From Defluviitalea saccharophila (GTDB taxonomy: Bacteria > Bacillota > Clostridia > Lachnospirales > Defluviitaleaceae), in contig NZ_CP121687.1 of NCBI RefSeq assembly GCF_038396635.1, forward strand, positions 868,001 through 932,000: 64,000 nucleotides of DNA, written 5' to 3'. The translations under genes and the position numbers were made by a program. The notes under the pieces are model-generated. The model was given only the letters and a program-made list of their open reading frames with translations. It did not search any database and was not told where the DNA came from. Positions 53,335-61,727 of this stretch are shown here, piece after piece. How positions within the stretch are numbered: position 1 is the stretch's first letter; the number at the start of each line of letters is the position of its first letter.

Positions 53335-53697
53335 TTATCTGTGTTCTACAAACTGAATTTTTAATCCATTAGGATCCAATACATAAAAGAATTTTACATG
53401 AGGATTCGGTTCAAAGGGACCACTGTGAATATCTATTCCCTTTTCTTTTATAAATGCTATCATTTCATCAACAGAATTGACTTCAAATCCCCAAGAAATA
53501 TCTCTCCCAATATTCACTGGCTCACTCTGTTGAGTGCATACGAGTTCTATTTTTGTTTCTCCATCTCCTAAAAATGCAATTTCTGTTTCCGGGCCGGCAT
53601 GAAATCTTCTATCTATCGTAAGTCCAACTATTTCCTGATAAAATTTTAATGACTCTTCCATGTTATTTACTTTTAATGTGCTCCAAAGAAATTTCAT
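53335..53697 (-). CDS. VOC-superfamily (glyoxalase-like) protein
   Basis: The 120-residue protein has the paired beta-alpha-beta-beta-beta modules of the VOC superfamily: MKFLWSTLKVNNMEESLKFY, IAFLGDGETKIELVC, then DISWGFEVNSVDEMIAFIKE and FYVLDPNGLKIQFVEH. Metal-ligand positions (His/Glu) are only partly kept: the terminal Glu is present. Family members are lyases, dioxygenases or antibiotic-binding proteins. The actual ligand is unknown. Confidence 0.88.
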   Translation of the reverse strand: MKFLWSTLKVNNMEESLKFYQEIVGLTIDRRFHAGPETEIAFLGDGETKIELVCTQQSEPVNIGRDISWGFEVNSVDEMIAFIKEKGIDIHSGPFEPNPHVKFFYVLDPNGLKIQFVEHR

Positions 53698-53840
53698 TTT
53701 ATCTCTCCTTATACTGTATCTATTATCATCTACTAGTTTAGCACAATCTTATATATCTTATAATAAAGATTTATGCCTTTGCTTTTCTCTATACAAATAA
53801 CTGTAAAAATATACTACTAAAAGACTTTACAAACAATATT

Positions 53841-54449
53841 TTATTCCTCTACCATAAGTTTGTTGTACAATTTCTTGGCTTTGATTGCCCAAATACCATA
53901 TACGATACCTAATATTAAAAGTACAATAATAGGAACAACTCTCCAAAGCATGAAAGGAAATTCAAACCAAAATGCAGACCAAAATTTTGCTCCTTCCATT
54001 TCCCATAATCCTGGGGTCAGAAAAAATAAATTTTCCAACTTAAAATCTATACTTATTAAAACAATAAGAAAGTAAAGGAGCATAAGAGCAAAATTAAGCA
54101 AGCATACTTGGCTTAATCTTTTATGTCTTCTGGCTTTTGATTCTTTGTCTGAGAAAATATCATCGGATGCATGTTCTGACACTGGCAAAAAATATTGACT
54201 TCCTGAATAAATTGTTCCATACACGTGTTTCCAACCTGCATCTTCAAAAAGTGCTACATAGTCATTGAATTCTGATTTGCTTTTAAACAAACGATAATCT
54301 ATTCTGTAGTGTAAATCCTGAGGATTTCCTTTTTCAAAGTGATATCTTCCAAAGGCTGAGTACTTTTTTAAAATAAATCCTTTGTTAGCCATCTCGTTTA
54401 AATACTTCTCTTCTTCGTTCATATCCACAAAAATTTTAAATTTCTTCAT
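53841..54449 (-). CDS. DUF2812 family membrane protein
   Basis: The protein has 202 residues from the second ATG (54449), six bases after GGAGGGG. The N-terminal DUF2812 domain (KFKIFVDMNEEEKYLNEMANK, GRYHFEKGNPQDLHYRIDYR) is followed by two membrane segments (about residues 113-135 and 165-190). DUF2812 proteins nearly always sit beside a PadR regulator, as here, with 11 bases between the genes. The role is unknown; response to membrane stress or antibiotics is a guess from the PadR link. Confidence 0.9.
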   Translation of the reverse strand: MKKFKIFVDMNEEEKYLNEMANKGFILKKYSAFGRYHFEKGNPQDLHYRIDYRLFKSKSEFNDYVALFEDAGWKHVYGTIYSGSQYFLPVSEHASDDIFSDKESKARRHKRLSQVCLLNFALMLLYFLIVLISIDFKLENLFFLTPGLWEMEGAKFWSAFWFEFPFMLWRVVPIIVLLILGIVYGIWAIKAKKLYNKLMVEE

Positions 54450-54460
54450 CATTTCCCCTC

Positions 54461-54772
54461 CTAAAAACCTATTTCCTGGGCTAAATTTAATAACTGCTTT
54501 AAGCGATTAACTTCCAGCTGTAAAACTTCTTCACCCTTTTTTGTAATCTGATATACTTTTCTTCTCTTGTCTTCTGAGGGTACTGCCATAATCAATTTTT
54601 GTTTCATGAGATTCTCAATCGCACCATACATGGTTCCTGCGGCAATTCTTACTTTTCCACCACTCATTTCCTCTACCTTTTGCATAATATAATATCCATG
54701 ACCGGGCTCTTTTAAGGCAAGTAATATATAGAAAGTTGTTTCAGTCAGCGGTAGACATTTATCTAAGTTCAT
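54461..54772 (-). CDS. PadR-family transcriptional regulator
   Basis: The 103-residue regulator has the PadR winged helix: LTETTFYILLALKEPGHGYY, IMQKVEEMSGGKVRIAAGTM, YGAIENLMKQKLI, and a wing KRRKVYQITKKGEEVLQ. A short C-terminal helix allows dimerisation. It is the first gene of an operon with DUF2812. A large inverted repeat covers its promoter, so autoregulation is likely. GGAGGTG precedes the ATG. Confidence 0.93.
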   Translation of the reverse strand: MNLDKCLPLTETTFYILLALKEPGHGYYIMQKVEEMSGGKVRIAAGTMYGAIENLMKQKLIMAVPSEDKRRKVYQITKKGEEVLQLEVNRLKQLLNLAQEIGF

Positions 54773-54800
54773 GACCCACCTCCATTATTACAAACAAAAA

Positions 54801-54866
54801 TATACAGTAAAACTATATAGAATAACTTTATATAGTTATAATATATAGTTTGACTGTATATGTCAA
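54801..54866 (-). promoter_or_regulatory. PadR promoter with symmetric double operator
   Basis: On the minus strand TTGACA (54861-54866) and TATTAT (54838-54843) are 17 bases apart. A 19-base element at 54801-54819 recurs inverted at 54842-54860 with one mismatch (TATACAGT-n-AAACTATATA), and a further inverted arm TATATAGTT lies at 54829-54837. One copy fills the promoter spacer. This layout suits two PadR dimers. Confidence 0.72.
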
Positions 54867-54937
54867 TATCAAAATCAGTATTTTAATTGGTTTGAATTTC
54901 CACTCTTTATTCGACCTTATTGTTTTTTTTCTAAAAT

Positions 54938-55537
54938 CTATTCAAAAAACTTAATTCTATCCTCCAAAGGTTTAAATTCTTTATCGCCAGGTGCTGCTGT
55001 GGGCTTTCCAAAGGGCATTTGAGCAATGAGCTGCCAGGTATTTGGAATACTCCATTCATTTCTTATATCAGATTCTATAAGTTCATTATAGTGTTGAAGG
55101 GATGCTCCTAACCCTTCAGATTCTAATGCGGTCCATATAATAAATTGGTGTATTCCATTAGATTGTTGTGACCACACCGGAAAGTTATCTTTATATAAAG
55201 CAAATTGCTCCTGAAGGGACTCTATGACACTTTTGTCTTCATAGAACAGGATTGTACCGTAACCGCTTTTAAATGAGTTGATTTTGTTTTCAGTATTGCT
55301 GAATTGATGCGCAGGTACAATCTTTCTTAATGCTTCCATTGTAATATCCCAAAGTCTATCATGATGTTTTCCAAATAAGACAACTATTCTTGCGCTTTGT
55401 GAGTTCATCGCAGATGGTGCATGTTTTACGGCATGTTCAATGATTTCCTTTATTCTCTGATCGGAAACAGTTGATTCTTTGCTAATCCCATAAATTGATC
55501 GTCTATTCTCCACAGCCTTAAAAAATTCTTTTGACAT
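54938..55537 (-). CDS. Nitroreductase-family protein
   Basis: The 199-residue protein starts FFKAVENRRSIYGISKES, the nitroreductase family front, then IKEIIEHAVKHAPSAMNSQS (FMN phosphate-binding), and NGIHQFIIWTALESEGLGAS near the C-terminal half. It binds FMN and reduces nitro or quinone compounds with NAD(P)H; the closest group acts as fatty-acid repression HB-like oxidoreductases. AAAGGAGG precedes the ATG. It stands alone. Confidence 0.9.
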   Translation of the reverse strand: MSKEFFKAVENRRSIYGISKESTVSDQRIKEIIEHAVKHAPSAMNSQSARIVVLFGKHHDRLWDITMEALRKIVPAHQFSNTENKINSFKSGYGTILFYEDKSVIESLQEQFALYKDNFPVWSQQSNGIHQFIIWTALESEGLGASLQHYNELIESDIRNEWSIPNTWQLIAQMPFGKPTAAPGDKEFKPLEDRIKFFE

Positions 55538-55740
55538 ATACTGTCCTCCTTTTATGATAGGATAACTTATTGCCTATCTGGATTATCCTATGCTCTAGTA
55601 ACTAATATTTTTATTTTCTGTTTTTTTAAATATATCATAACATTTATTTCACAAGAAGACTTTTTATTTAAGTCTTTACATTTTTATGACTTTTATTCAC
55701 GTAGGTTCTTTTTTAAAAATCCTATACATCTTTAATAATT

Positions 55741-56988
55741 TTACTTATCCTTTAAATTTTTCACCACTATAAATCCCAATACCACCACCATCAGTGCAAT
55801 GGAAAGGGTAATTATATGATTATTCCTTTCTGTAAAAGGTATATCTTGTTGTTTATAATCCGGATTTTTAATCATTGGACCAAGTTTAGATTCTTTAAGA
55901 GCCTTTTTGTTGATTTTATCTGCAATATAGGCTATATCATAGACCGGTGCTTTAACGGCTCTGTTGCCGTAATATAGTCTGTAATCTTTATCCGCATTTG
56001 ATTCAAATATTAAAATATCCGGTTGATAAAAGCTTTCGATAAGTTGAATATCAAGGGGTTCATTATCTTCATTAATAATGACCAATTTGATATATCTAAA
56101 ACAAGGTTCTTGGATTACTATCTCCTTGTTTTCCACTTTATAGTTTTCTATATCAAAAGAAGAAATGTGAGCCGATGTAATGAATTCAAAATCTTTCATA
56201 TCATCGCTGGTGAAAACTTTAACTTCCCTATTGTAGTTTTCATTATTTGCATTGACTACTATATTTGAAATGGGCAGATTTTTATATTTCATATCTAATA
56301 AGATTTCTGTTGTTTTATGAATATGGGAAATAGAAACTACCTCAGGCTCTATTGGTTTTTCTATGGGCATATAGGATAAAGTTTCAATATACGCGCCACT
56401 TAGAATATCTTCTGAAGATACGTATCCCATTACAATTTCAAACTCAGCATTTATATATTTGTAATTCACTTTATCAAATGTAATCACTTGATTGCTTCCT
56501 CTGTTGCCATCATCAAAACTATAGATATACCCTCTTGATTGAATTGGGTAAAAATCAATTCCGTTTTGGCTGCCATACATCTGGGGAGATAAAAGATAGT
56601 TTTCGCCGTATACCTCAATCCGAAGACTATTATAAACTTCTAAAGAACTATCTCTTACAAAAGTTGCCTGGATCATCCCGTTGCTATCTGAGCGATTGAT
56701 GATGTCAAATTCAGAGTATACGTTTTCTTCTTCAGAAAAACCTCTGTACTTATGGTATTGAACTTCTGTACCTTCAGAATCGAATATCCTGATATCCGAT
56801 GCAGAATTATTTGTTCTATCATATATCTCAGGATCAATTGCAATGAACCTTAGACCTTTTCCCTTATGTTGTATTTCTTTGTAGTATTCAAACTGATCAG
56901 GACCAATGCTCTTAGCAAAAATATTTTGTCCCCCAACGAGCAATAAAACAATGGTTATTATAGAACTAAATATCTTTTTTGGTTTCAC
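55741..56988 (-). CDS. DUF3999-like membrane-anchored extracellular protein
   Basis: The 415-residue protein has a signal peptide (residues 5-25), a long beta-rich extracellular part (about 30-380) and a C-terminal membrane anchor (ITLSIALMVVVLGFIVVKNL). Length, layout and the overlapping upstream DUF2339 gene identify it as a DUF3999 protein. These two families occur together in many bacteria, but their job is unknown; envelope or cell-surface function is likely from topology. The start is GTG with AGGAGAG upstream and overlaps the DUF2339 gene by 23 bases. Confidence 0.75.
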   Translation of the reverse strand: MKPKKIFSSIITIVLLLVGGQNIFAKSIGPDQFEYYKEIQHKGKGLRFIAIDPEIYDRTNNSASDIRIFDSEGTEVQYHKYRGFSEEENVYSEFDIINRSDSNGMIQATFVRDSSLEVYNSLRIEVYGENYLLSPQMYGSQNGIDFYPIQSRGYIYSFDDGNRGSNQVITFDKVNYKYINAEFEIVMGYVSSEDILSGAYIETLSYMPIEKPIEPEVVSISHIHKTTEILLDMKYKNLPISNIVVNANNENYNREVKVFTSDDMKDFEFITSAHISSFDIENYKVENKEIVIQEPCFRYIKLVIINEDNEPLDIQLIESFYQPDILIFESNADKDYRLYYGNRAVKAPVYDIAYIADKINKKALKESKLGPMIKNPDYKQQDIPFTERNNHIITLSIALMVVVLGFIVVKNLKDK

Positions 56989-58978
56989 CTAAATTCTCTC
57001 CTAAGATAAGATTCTTGTATTTTTGATATATGAATGATATCCCAATCAATATAACTCCAAGAGCCATAAAGGACAGTATTCTATATATACCTTCTAATGA
57101 AGCTAAATCATTCAAGAATACCTTAAATATCACTAAGAGAAATAAAGAAAGAGAAAAGATTCTTATTTTTTTGCTGTTTTTAATTATTCCTATAACTATT
57201 AACACTATGGAATATAACAGGATCACCAAGGACTGCAAAAGGTCCCTCATATACATATAGTTGTCAATACTATCAAATTGTCCTGCATTTCTGGCGGATT
57301 CGATTAATCGATCAATAATATTGCTGGTGTCTGTAAGGAAAAAAACCAATAATAGAAGATTCAGCACTACTGTAAGAATCAAATTAATACTGGATTCTTC
57401 TCTTTTAATACACAGTACACCAAAAAGAGCAATAATCGAAAGGAGATAGGTTATTGAGTTAATATTAAAAAACGGTGTCCTATGTAATTCTTCTCCTATA
57501 TGAATCAAATCAACGCTTAAACTAATAAGTGCTATTCCAACAACACCAATATAGGCAAAATTAATCTTTTTAAATTCTGCTTGAGTGGATAAATAGGATA
57601 GCATTAACCCTTCTACTGCCCAGGCTAGAGATAAGAATCTTCCTTTTAATTGTACCGGTATTGCTATAGTAATGAATAGGAGTGCAGCTAAAAGCAAAGA
57701 GGTAAGAAAACTCTTATTCACATCCTGATATTCCTTAAGTCCAAAGTAGATGCCTAGAAATACGATCGCAATCATAATAGTAAACATACCAAGCAGGCTA
57801 TCGTTAAATATACTCAACATACCGTATCCTTCACCATAATAAACCATCGCATTCATGAATATTAAAAAGGTATCAAACTTTAGGTAGGGCTTTTTATTTT
57901 TGGAACTTATATTCATTAATATAGACACTGCCAAAAACTCAAAGAAGATTATAGTCATCGGTATAAACCCTGTGAAGAACTGAATGCTGTCTGCCTTTGC
58001 ATTAAATGCAAAAAAGGTGCCGAGGAACCATAGGGAGAAACAAAAATGAGATGCAAAAAATGCAACATAAAATAGGGATTTCCAACTTTTATAATAAGAT
58101 ATGGTCATGATCCCAAGATTTAAAATAACTAAATATGTGAAGAAAAATACATCATTGGATTCACCACCAGACACCAAAAAGGGCGCAAGAAATCCCGTCA
58201 AAACCCCTAGATGCATAATGGTGACCGTGTCATTTCTGATAGCAAGAAATGTACATACCCCAACAATAAAAATAAATAGAATAAATGCTGTGTTCTGCCC
58301 AATAAAACTGTAAAAACTAAAAGCTGCATATACTGTGAAACATAATACTGCAATGCCCCCACCCATCAATCCTTCAGCAGGAATACGATATTTCTTAAAT
58401 TGCAAATCTCCGAAAACAAGCATAGCAATCCCTAAAATCACTCCTATAAGAATTCTTACTTGAGGTCCTATCAGATTGTTTTCAAAGGAATACTTTAGAA
58501 AAAACGCACTCCCAAGGATAAGCGCTATGATACCTATCCGGTTGATCCATTTTCCGCCAAGCTCCATTTCAAAGTTCTGCACTTCTTTTTTAAAGTTCTT
58601 AGGCTTCTGTGGCATCTTTTGGGGTGGTGCAAGTGGCACAGACGGCTTAGACCCTCCTGATGTCATAGGTGTTACATGCGGCTTAGTCGGTGCTGCTGAC
58701 ACTGGTGGTACATGGGATTTAGGTGGCACCCCCGATGCAGACGGTACATGGTATTTAGGTGGTACCCCCGGCGCAGATGGTACATGTGACTTAGGTGGCA
58801 CTGCCGATGCAGGTGGTACAGGAGGAACATGCGGTACGGGTTTTGTTGTTTTTGCTGAATTGGGACTTATGTTCGGCTTTTCATGAATAGTCTTAGCATT
58901 GTAAAATTCATGTTCTAATCTGGCCAGTCTCTTCTCAATAACATTTAATCTTTCCAGGATTATGGTTTTATCATCCAT
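56966..58978 (-). CDS. DUF2339 multi-pass membrane protein with 12-residue Pro-rich repeats
   Basis: The 670-residue protein has a short N-terminal coiled coil (residues 5-25) and a Pro/Ser/Val/Lys-rich linker (about 45-110) built of 12-residue repeats such as PSASGVPPKSHV. About 16 membrane segments fill the rest, starting WINRIGIIALILGSAFFL, as in DUF2339. GGGAGG precedes the ATG. It forms an operon with the DUF3999-like gene. Its promoter region shares a 34-base element with that of the helicase-LexA fusion. Function is unknown. Confidence 0.87.
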   Translation of the reverse strand: MDDKTIILERLNVIEKRLARLEHEFYNAKTIHEKPNISPNSAKTTKPVPHVPPVPPASAVPPKSHVPSAPGVPPKYHVPSASGVPPKSHVPPVSAAPTKPHVTPMTSGGSKPSVPLAPPQKMPQKPKNFKKEVQNFEMELGGKWINRIGIIALILGSAFFLKYSFENNLIGPQVRILIGVILGIAMLVFGDLQFKKYRIPAEGLMGGGIAVLCFTVYAAFSFYSFIGQNTAFILFIFIVGVCTFLAIRNDTVTIMHLGVLTGFLAPFLVSGGESNDVFFFTYLVILNLGIMTISYYKSWKSLFYVAFFASHFCFSLWFLGTFFAFNAKADSIQFFTGFIPMTIIFFEFLAVSILMNISSKNKKPYLKFDTFLIFMNAMVYYGEGYGMLSIFNDSLLGMFTIMIAIVFLGIYFGLKEYQDVNKSFLTSLLLAALLFITIAIPVQLKGRFLSLAWAVEGLMLSYLSTQAEFKKINFAYIGVVGIALISLSVDLIHIGEELHRTPFFNINSITYLLSIIALFGVLCIKREESSINLILTVVLNLLLLVFFLTDTSNIIDRLIESARNAGQFDSIDNYMYMRDLLQSLVILLYSIVLIVIGIIKNSKKIRIFSLSLFLLVIFKVFLNDLASLEGIYRILSFMALGVILIGISFIYQKYKNLILGENLGETKKDI
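58671..58814 (-). repeat. Four tandem 36-bp repeats in the DUF2339 gene
   Basis: Units at 58671-58706, 58707-58742, 58743-58778 and 58779-58814 each encode 12 residues (Pro-Ser/Pro-Ala-x-Gly/Ala-Val/Ala-Pro-Pro/Thr-Lys-x-His-Val). A partial unit follows. The stretch is distinctly richer in G and C than its surroundings. Unit number could vary between strains by slippage. Confidence 0.88.
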
Positions 58979-59061
58979 ATAAGCCCTCCCAAATTAACTT
59001 CCTTATATTGTAATTAAGGTAAGATTTGTATTATAATTTGCATTATTTTTCAATACTGTTG

Positions 59062-59095
59062 TTAGTATAAATTATTTGAAATAGTTTTACAATAT
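59062..59095 (-). promoter_or_regulatory. Promoter of the DUF2339/DUF3999 operon, shared 34-base element
   Basis: TTGTAA and TATACT are 17 bases apart on the minus strand, about 85 bases before the DUF2339 start. Thirty-one of 34 bases equal the element at 51672-51705. Confidence 0.62.
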
Positions 59096-59106
59096 TTCTG
59101 CAAAAT

Positions 59107-59136
59107 TTTAGGGAAGCATACTACAGCTTCCCTAAA
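59107..59136 (-). terminator. Terminator of the RidA transcript
   Basis: TTTAGGGAAGC and GCTTCCCTAAA pair over 11 bp with an 8-base loop, followed by ATTTTG on the minus strand. Confidence 0.7.
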
Positions 59137-59164
59137 TTAAAATGAACATACCTACATCATTAAA

Positions 59165-59542
59165 TTACTTCGATAAAGCAATCACTTCAACCTCTACTAA
59201 AACTCCCTTTGGCAGTTCCTTTACCGCTACACAGGAGCGAGCTGGTTTTGAGGTAAAGTATTGGGCATAAATTTCATTAAACTCTGCAAAATGGGCCATA
59301 TCCGTTAAAAAACAAGTAGTCTTAAATACATTTTCAAAGGTTGTATTGGCTTCTTCCAATATCGCTTGTATATTTTTCATCACTTGAAGGGTTTGCTCCT
59401 TAATTCCGCCTTCTACTACTGCTCCAGTTGCAGGGTCAAGGGGTATTTGCCCTGAGGTATAAAGTACGCCATTTACCACCATTGCCTGGCTATACGGCCC
59501 AATGGCAGCAGGTGCTTTTGTTGAATTGATTTTTTCAATCAT
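59165..59542 (-). CDS. ridA: RidA family enamine/imine deaminase
   Basis: The 125-residue protein is a typical Rid[38 protein letters not shown], and the Arg/Glu active site in [20 protein letters not shown]. It hydrolyses reactive 2-aminoacrylate formed by PLP enzymes such as the diaminopropionate ammonia-lyase encoded two genes upstream on the same strand. AGGAGGAG precedes the ATG. The spacing to the YdcF gene is 19 bases, so cotranscription is likely. Confidence 0.95.
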   Translation of the reverse strand: MIEKINSTKAPAAIGPYSQAMVVNGVLYTSGQIPLDPATGAVVEGGIKEQTLQVMKNIQAILEEANTTFENVFKTTCFLTDMAHFAEFNEIYAQYFTSKPARSCVAVKELPKGVLVEVEVIALSK

Positions 59543-59561
59543 AAAATCTCCTCCTATGAAC

Positions 59562-60299
59562 TTAAATGATTTTTACTAAGAGCCTTCCACATTCTTTTAT
59601 AACAGCAAAAAATTCTCTTAAATAGTAAGTTGGAATTAAGTAAGGCATTGTATTTACACCAATTCCCTCTACCTTTTTCCCAATCTCCCGGGCAAGCATT
59701 TTACTTCTTAGAATATGAAAGCGACTGGTTACGACAATCACCTTAGCATCTTTTTTCTTCTCATCAATGATTTGAAAAGAATAACGCATGTTTTCTTCTG
59801 TATTAGTAGACTGATGTTCAATAATCAGGCGTTCTTTTTCTATCCCTTTCTTGACTAAATATTCTCTCATGGCTTCCCCTTCGGAAATATCTTCCCCAGG
59901 ACCTTGCCCACCGGATAATACAGCTATGGTTTCCGGATGTTTTATAAGATATTCATAGGCTTTATCCAGTCGATTTTTTAAGGTTAAAGAGGGTACTCTC
60001 CCTCGAACCCTCGCCCCAAGCACAATAATATAATCGCTCTTTGTATGAATACTTGTTTTAAAACCATTTATTATAATAAGACATTCTATAATACAAAAAA
60101 ATATCATGCCAAATAGAAATAGTTCTTTAATCCAGTTGTGAGAAAAGAAAAATTGGTACCATTGATTAATAGACAACACAAATGAACCTATGATAATCCC
60201 CAGCCAAACTGGCACCATACCTACACCGGAATCCAAAAGATAAAGACTGATAAGATTAAGAATCCCAAACAGCACTAAAAATCGAAAAAAATAAATCAT
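59562..60299 (-). CDS. YdcF/SanA-like (DUF218) membrane protein
   Basis: The 245-residue protein has three N-terminal membrane segments (about residues 1-95) and the DUF218 domain: [40 protein letters not shown], and [18 protein letters not shown]. YdcF/SanA proteins affect envelope permeability and vancomycin tolerance in Enterobacteria; the precise enzyme activity is not known to me. It lies between diaminopropionate ammonia-lyase and RidA. The ribosome site (GGACAGGAT) is weak. Confidence 0.88.
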   Translation of the reverse strand: MIYFFRFLVLFGILNLISLYLLDSGVGMVPVWLGIIIGSFVLSINQWYQFFFSHNWIKELFLFGMIFFCIIECLIIINGFKTSIHTKSDYIIVLGARVRGRVPSLTLKNRLDKAYEYLIKHPETIAVLSGGQGPGEDISEGEAMREYLVKKGIEKERLIIEHQSTNTEENMRYSFQIIDEKKKDAKVIVVTSRFHILRSKMLAREIGKKVEGIGVNTMPYLIPTYYLREFFAVIKECGRLLVKII

Positions 60300-60317
60300 A
60301 TCCTGTCCACTCTTTCC

Positions 60318-61511
60318 TCACCCATTCCATACAATTTTTCTATAGTTTTTAAAATCGGTATCGCCTTCTGTACTGATACAAAGGATAATAGAATTTTCAT
60401 CCAGTTTCAAGCCTTCTTTTATTTCTTTTAAGGCTTCTTTCGTCATCACTTGTGAAACAACACCCAGGGTAACTGCTCCACTTTCTCCGGATATAATTCT
60501 TTCATCACCTTTTAAGGGATTGCCTAGCACCCTCATGCCGTGGGCAGCCGCTTCATCAGGAACGGACAAGAAATGTTCCGCGTATGATCGAAGAACTTCC
60601 ATTGCGATTGGATTAGGTTCCCCACAGGCAAGACCTGCCATCATTGTATCCATTCCGCCTTTAACACAATGAAGCTGTCCATCATTGGCTTTTATGGTTC
60701 TAAAGATACAATCCGCTTTATTAGGTTCTACCACAATAAAGGTCGGTTTATTTTCTGGATACACTGAACTAAAGAAACCGCACATGGATGCAGCAAAAGA
60801 ACCGACACCAGCCTGCAGGAAAATATGGGTAGGTCTTTTATTGAGGGCTTTCATTTTCTCATAGATCTCGTAAGCTATGGTTAGATAGCCCTGCATAATC
60901 CAGATCGGGATTTCTTCGTAGCCTTCCCAGGCGGTATCCTGAACCAAGGTATAGCCTTTTTCTTCTGCTAATTTATTAGCTTCCCTTACACATTCATCAT
61001 AATTCATTTCCTTAATTTCTGCCATAGCCCCGTGGGATTTAATCTTATTTAGTCTTTCTTCTGAGCTGCCTTTTGGCATAAAAACAATCGACTTTTGCTT
61101 TAATTGCTCCGCTGTCCAGGCAATACCTCTGCCATGATTGCCGTCTGTTGCAGTGATGAAAGTTAAATCCCCAATTTCTTTTTTAACTTCCTCGGATATC
61201 AATGTTTTATAGGAAAGGCTGCTGATATCTTTTTTTAATGTGTTCGCAATTAACTGACCAATTGCAAAGCTACCACCCAATACCTTAAATGCATTTAAAC
61301 CAAATCTATAAGATTCGTCTTTTACAAAAATATCTCCCACCCCTAAATATTTTGACAGCTCCTTTAATTGCACCAGAGGTGTTTCTGAATACTGTTCAAA
61401 ACTCGAGTGAAATCCTATAACCTTGGCTGCAACTTCTTTATTATATAAATCTAAACCTATTTTTTTATTTTGGCTGATATCATTGGATACCCATTGGTAT
61501 TTTTCAATCAT
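60318..61511 (-). CDS. dpaL: Diaminopropionate ammonia-lyase
   Basis: The 397-residue PLP enzyme has KDESYRFGLNAFKVLGGSFA with the PLP Lys, and FITATDGNHGRGIAWTAEQL, where threonine-dehydratase relatives bind PLP phosphate. The QAGVGSFAAS glycine loop and GLACGEPNPIAMEVL are typical of DpaL. It degrades 2,3-diaminopropionate to pyruvate and ammonia by way of aminoacrylate, which RidA clears. AGGTGAAGAA stands before the ATG. Confidence 0.92.
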   Translation of the reverse strand: MIEKYQWVSNDISQNKKIGLDLYNKEVAAKVIGFHSSFEQYSETPLVQLKELSKYLGVGDIFVKDESYRFGLNAFKVLGGSFAIGQLIANTLKKDISSLSYKTLISEEVKKEIGDLTFITATDGNHGRGIAWTAEQLKQKSIVFMPKGSSEERLNKIKSHGAMAEIKEMNYDECVREANKLAEEKGYTLVQDTAWEGYEEIPIWIMQGYLTIAYEIYEKMKALNKRPTHIFLQAGVGSFAASMCGFFSSVYPENKPTFIVVEPNKADCIFRTIKANDGQLHCVKGGMDTMMAGLACGEPNPIAMEVLRSYAEHFLSVPDEAAAHGMRVLGNPLKGDERIISGESGAVTLGVVSQVMTKEALKEIKEGLKLDENSIILCISTEGDTDFKNYRKIVWNG

Positions 61512-61655
61512 TTCTTCACCTACTTTTAACGATATTCATGATTAAAACTATTTCTAAGGACCTCAATCCTTACTTAAGGCTATTCAATGTATATGTATAA
61601 AAATAAAGATAATGTATTTATCGACTATTTTGATTTTACCATAATACTGATGATT

Positions 61656-61702
61656 ATAAAAAGACATCCGATTATCCACAAAAAATAAAAATCGGATGCC
61701 TT
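61656..61702 (-). terminator. Terminator of the GH94-like gene
   Basis: GCATCCGAT and ATCGGATGTC pair around a loop of about 18 bases, followed by TTTTTATA on the minus strand. Confidence 0.85.
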
Positions 61703-61727
61703 TTATACTTATTGATCAACACATTTA

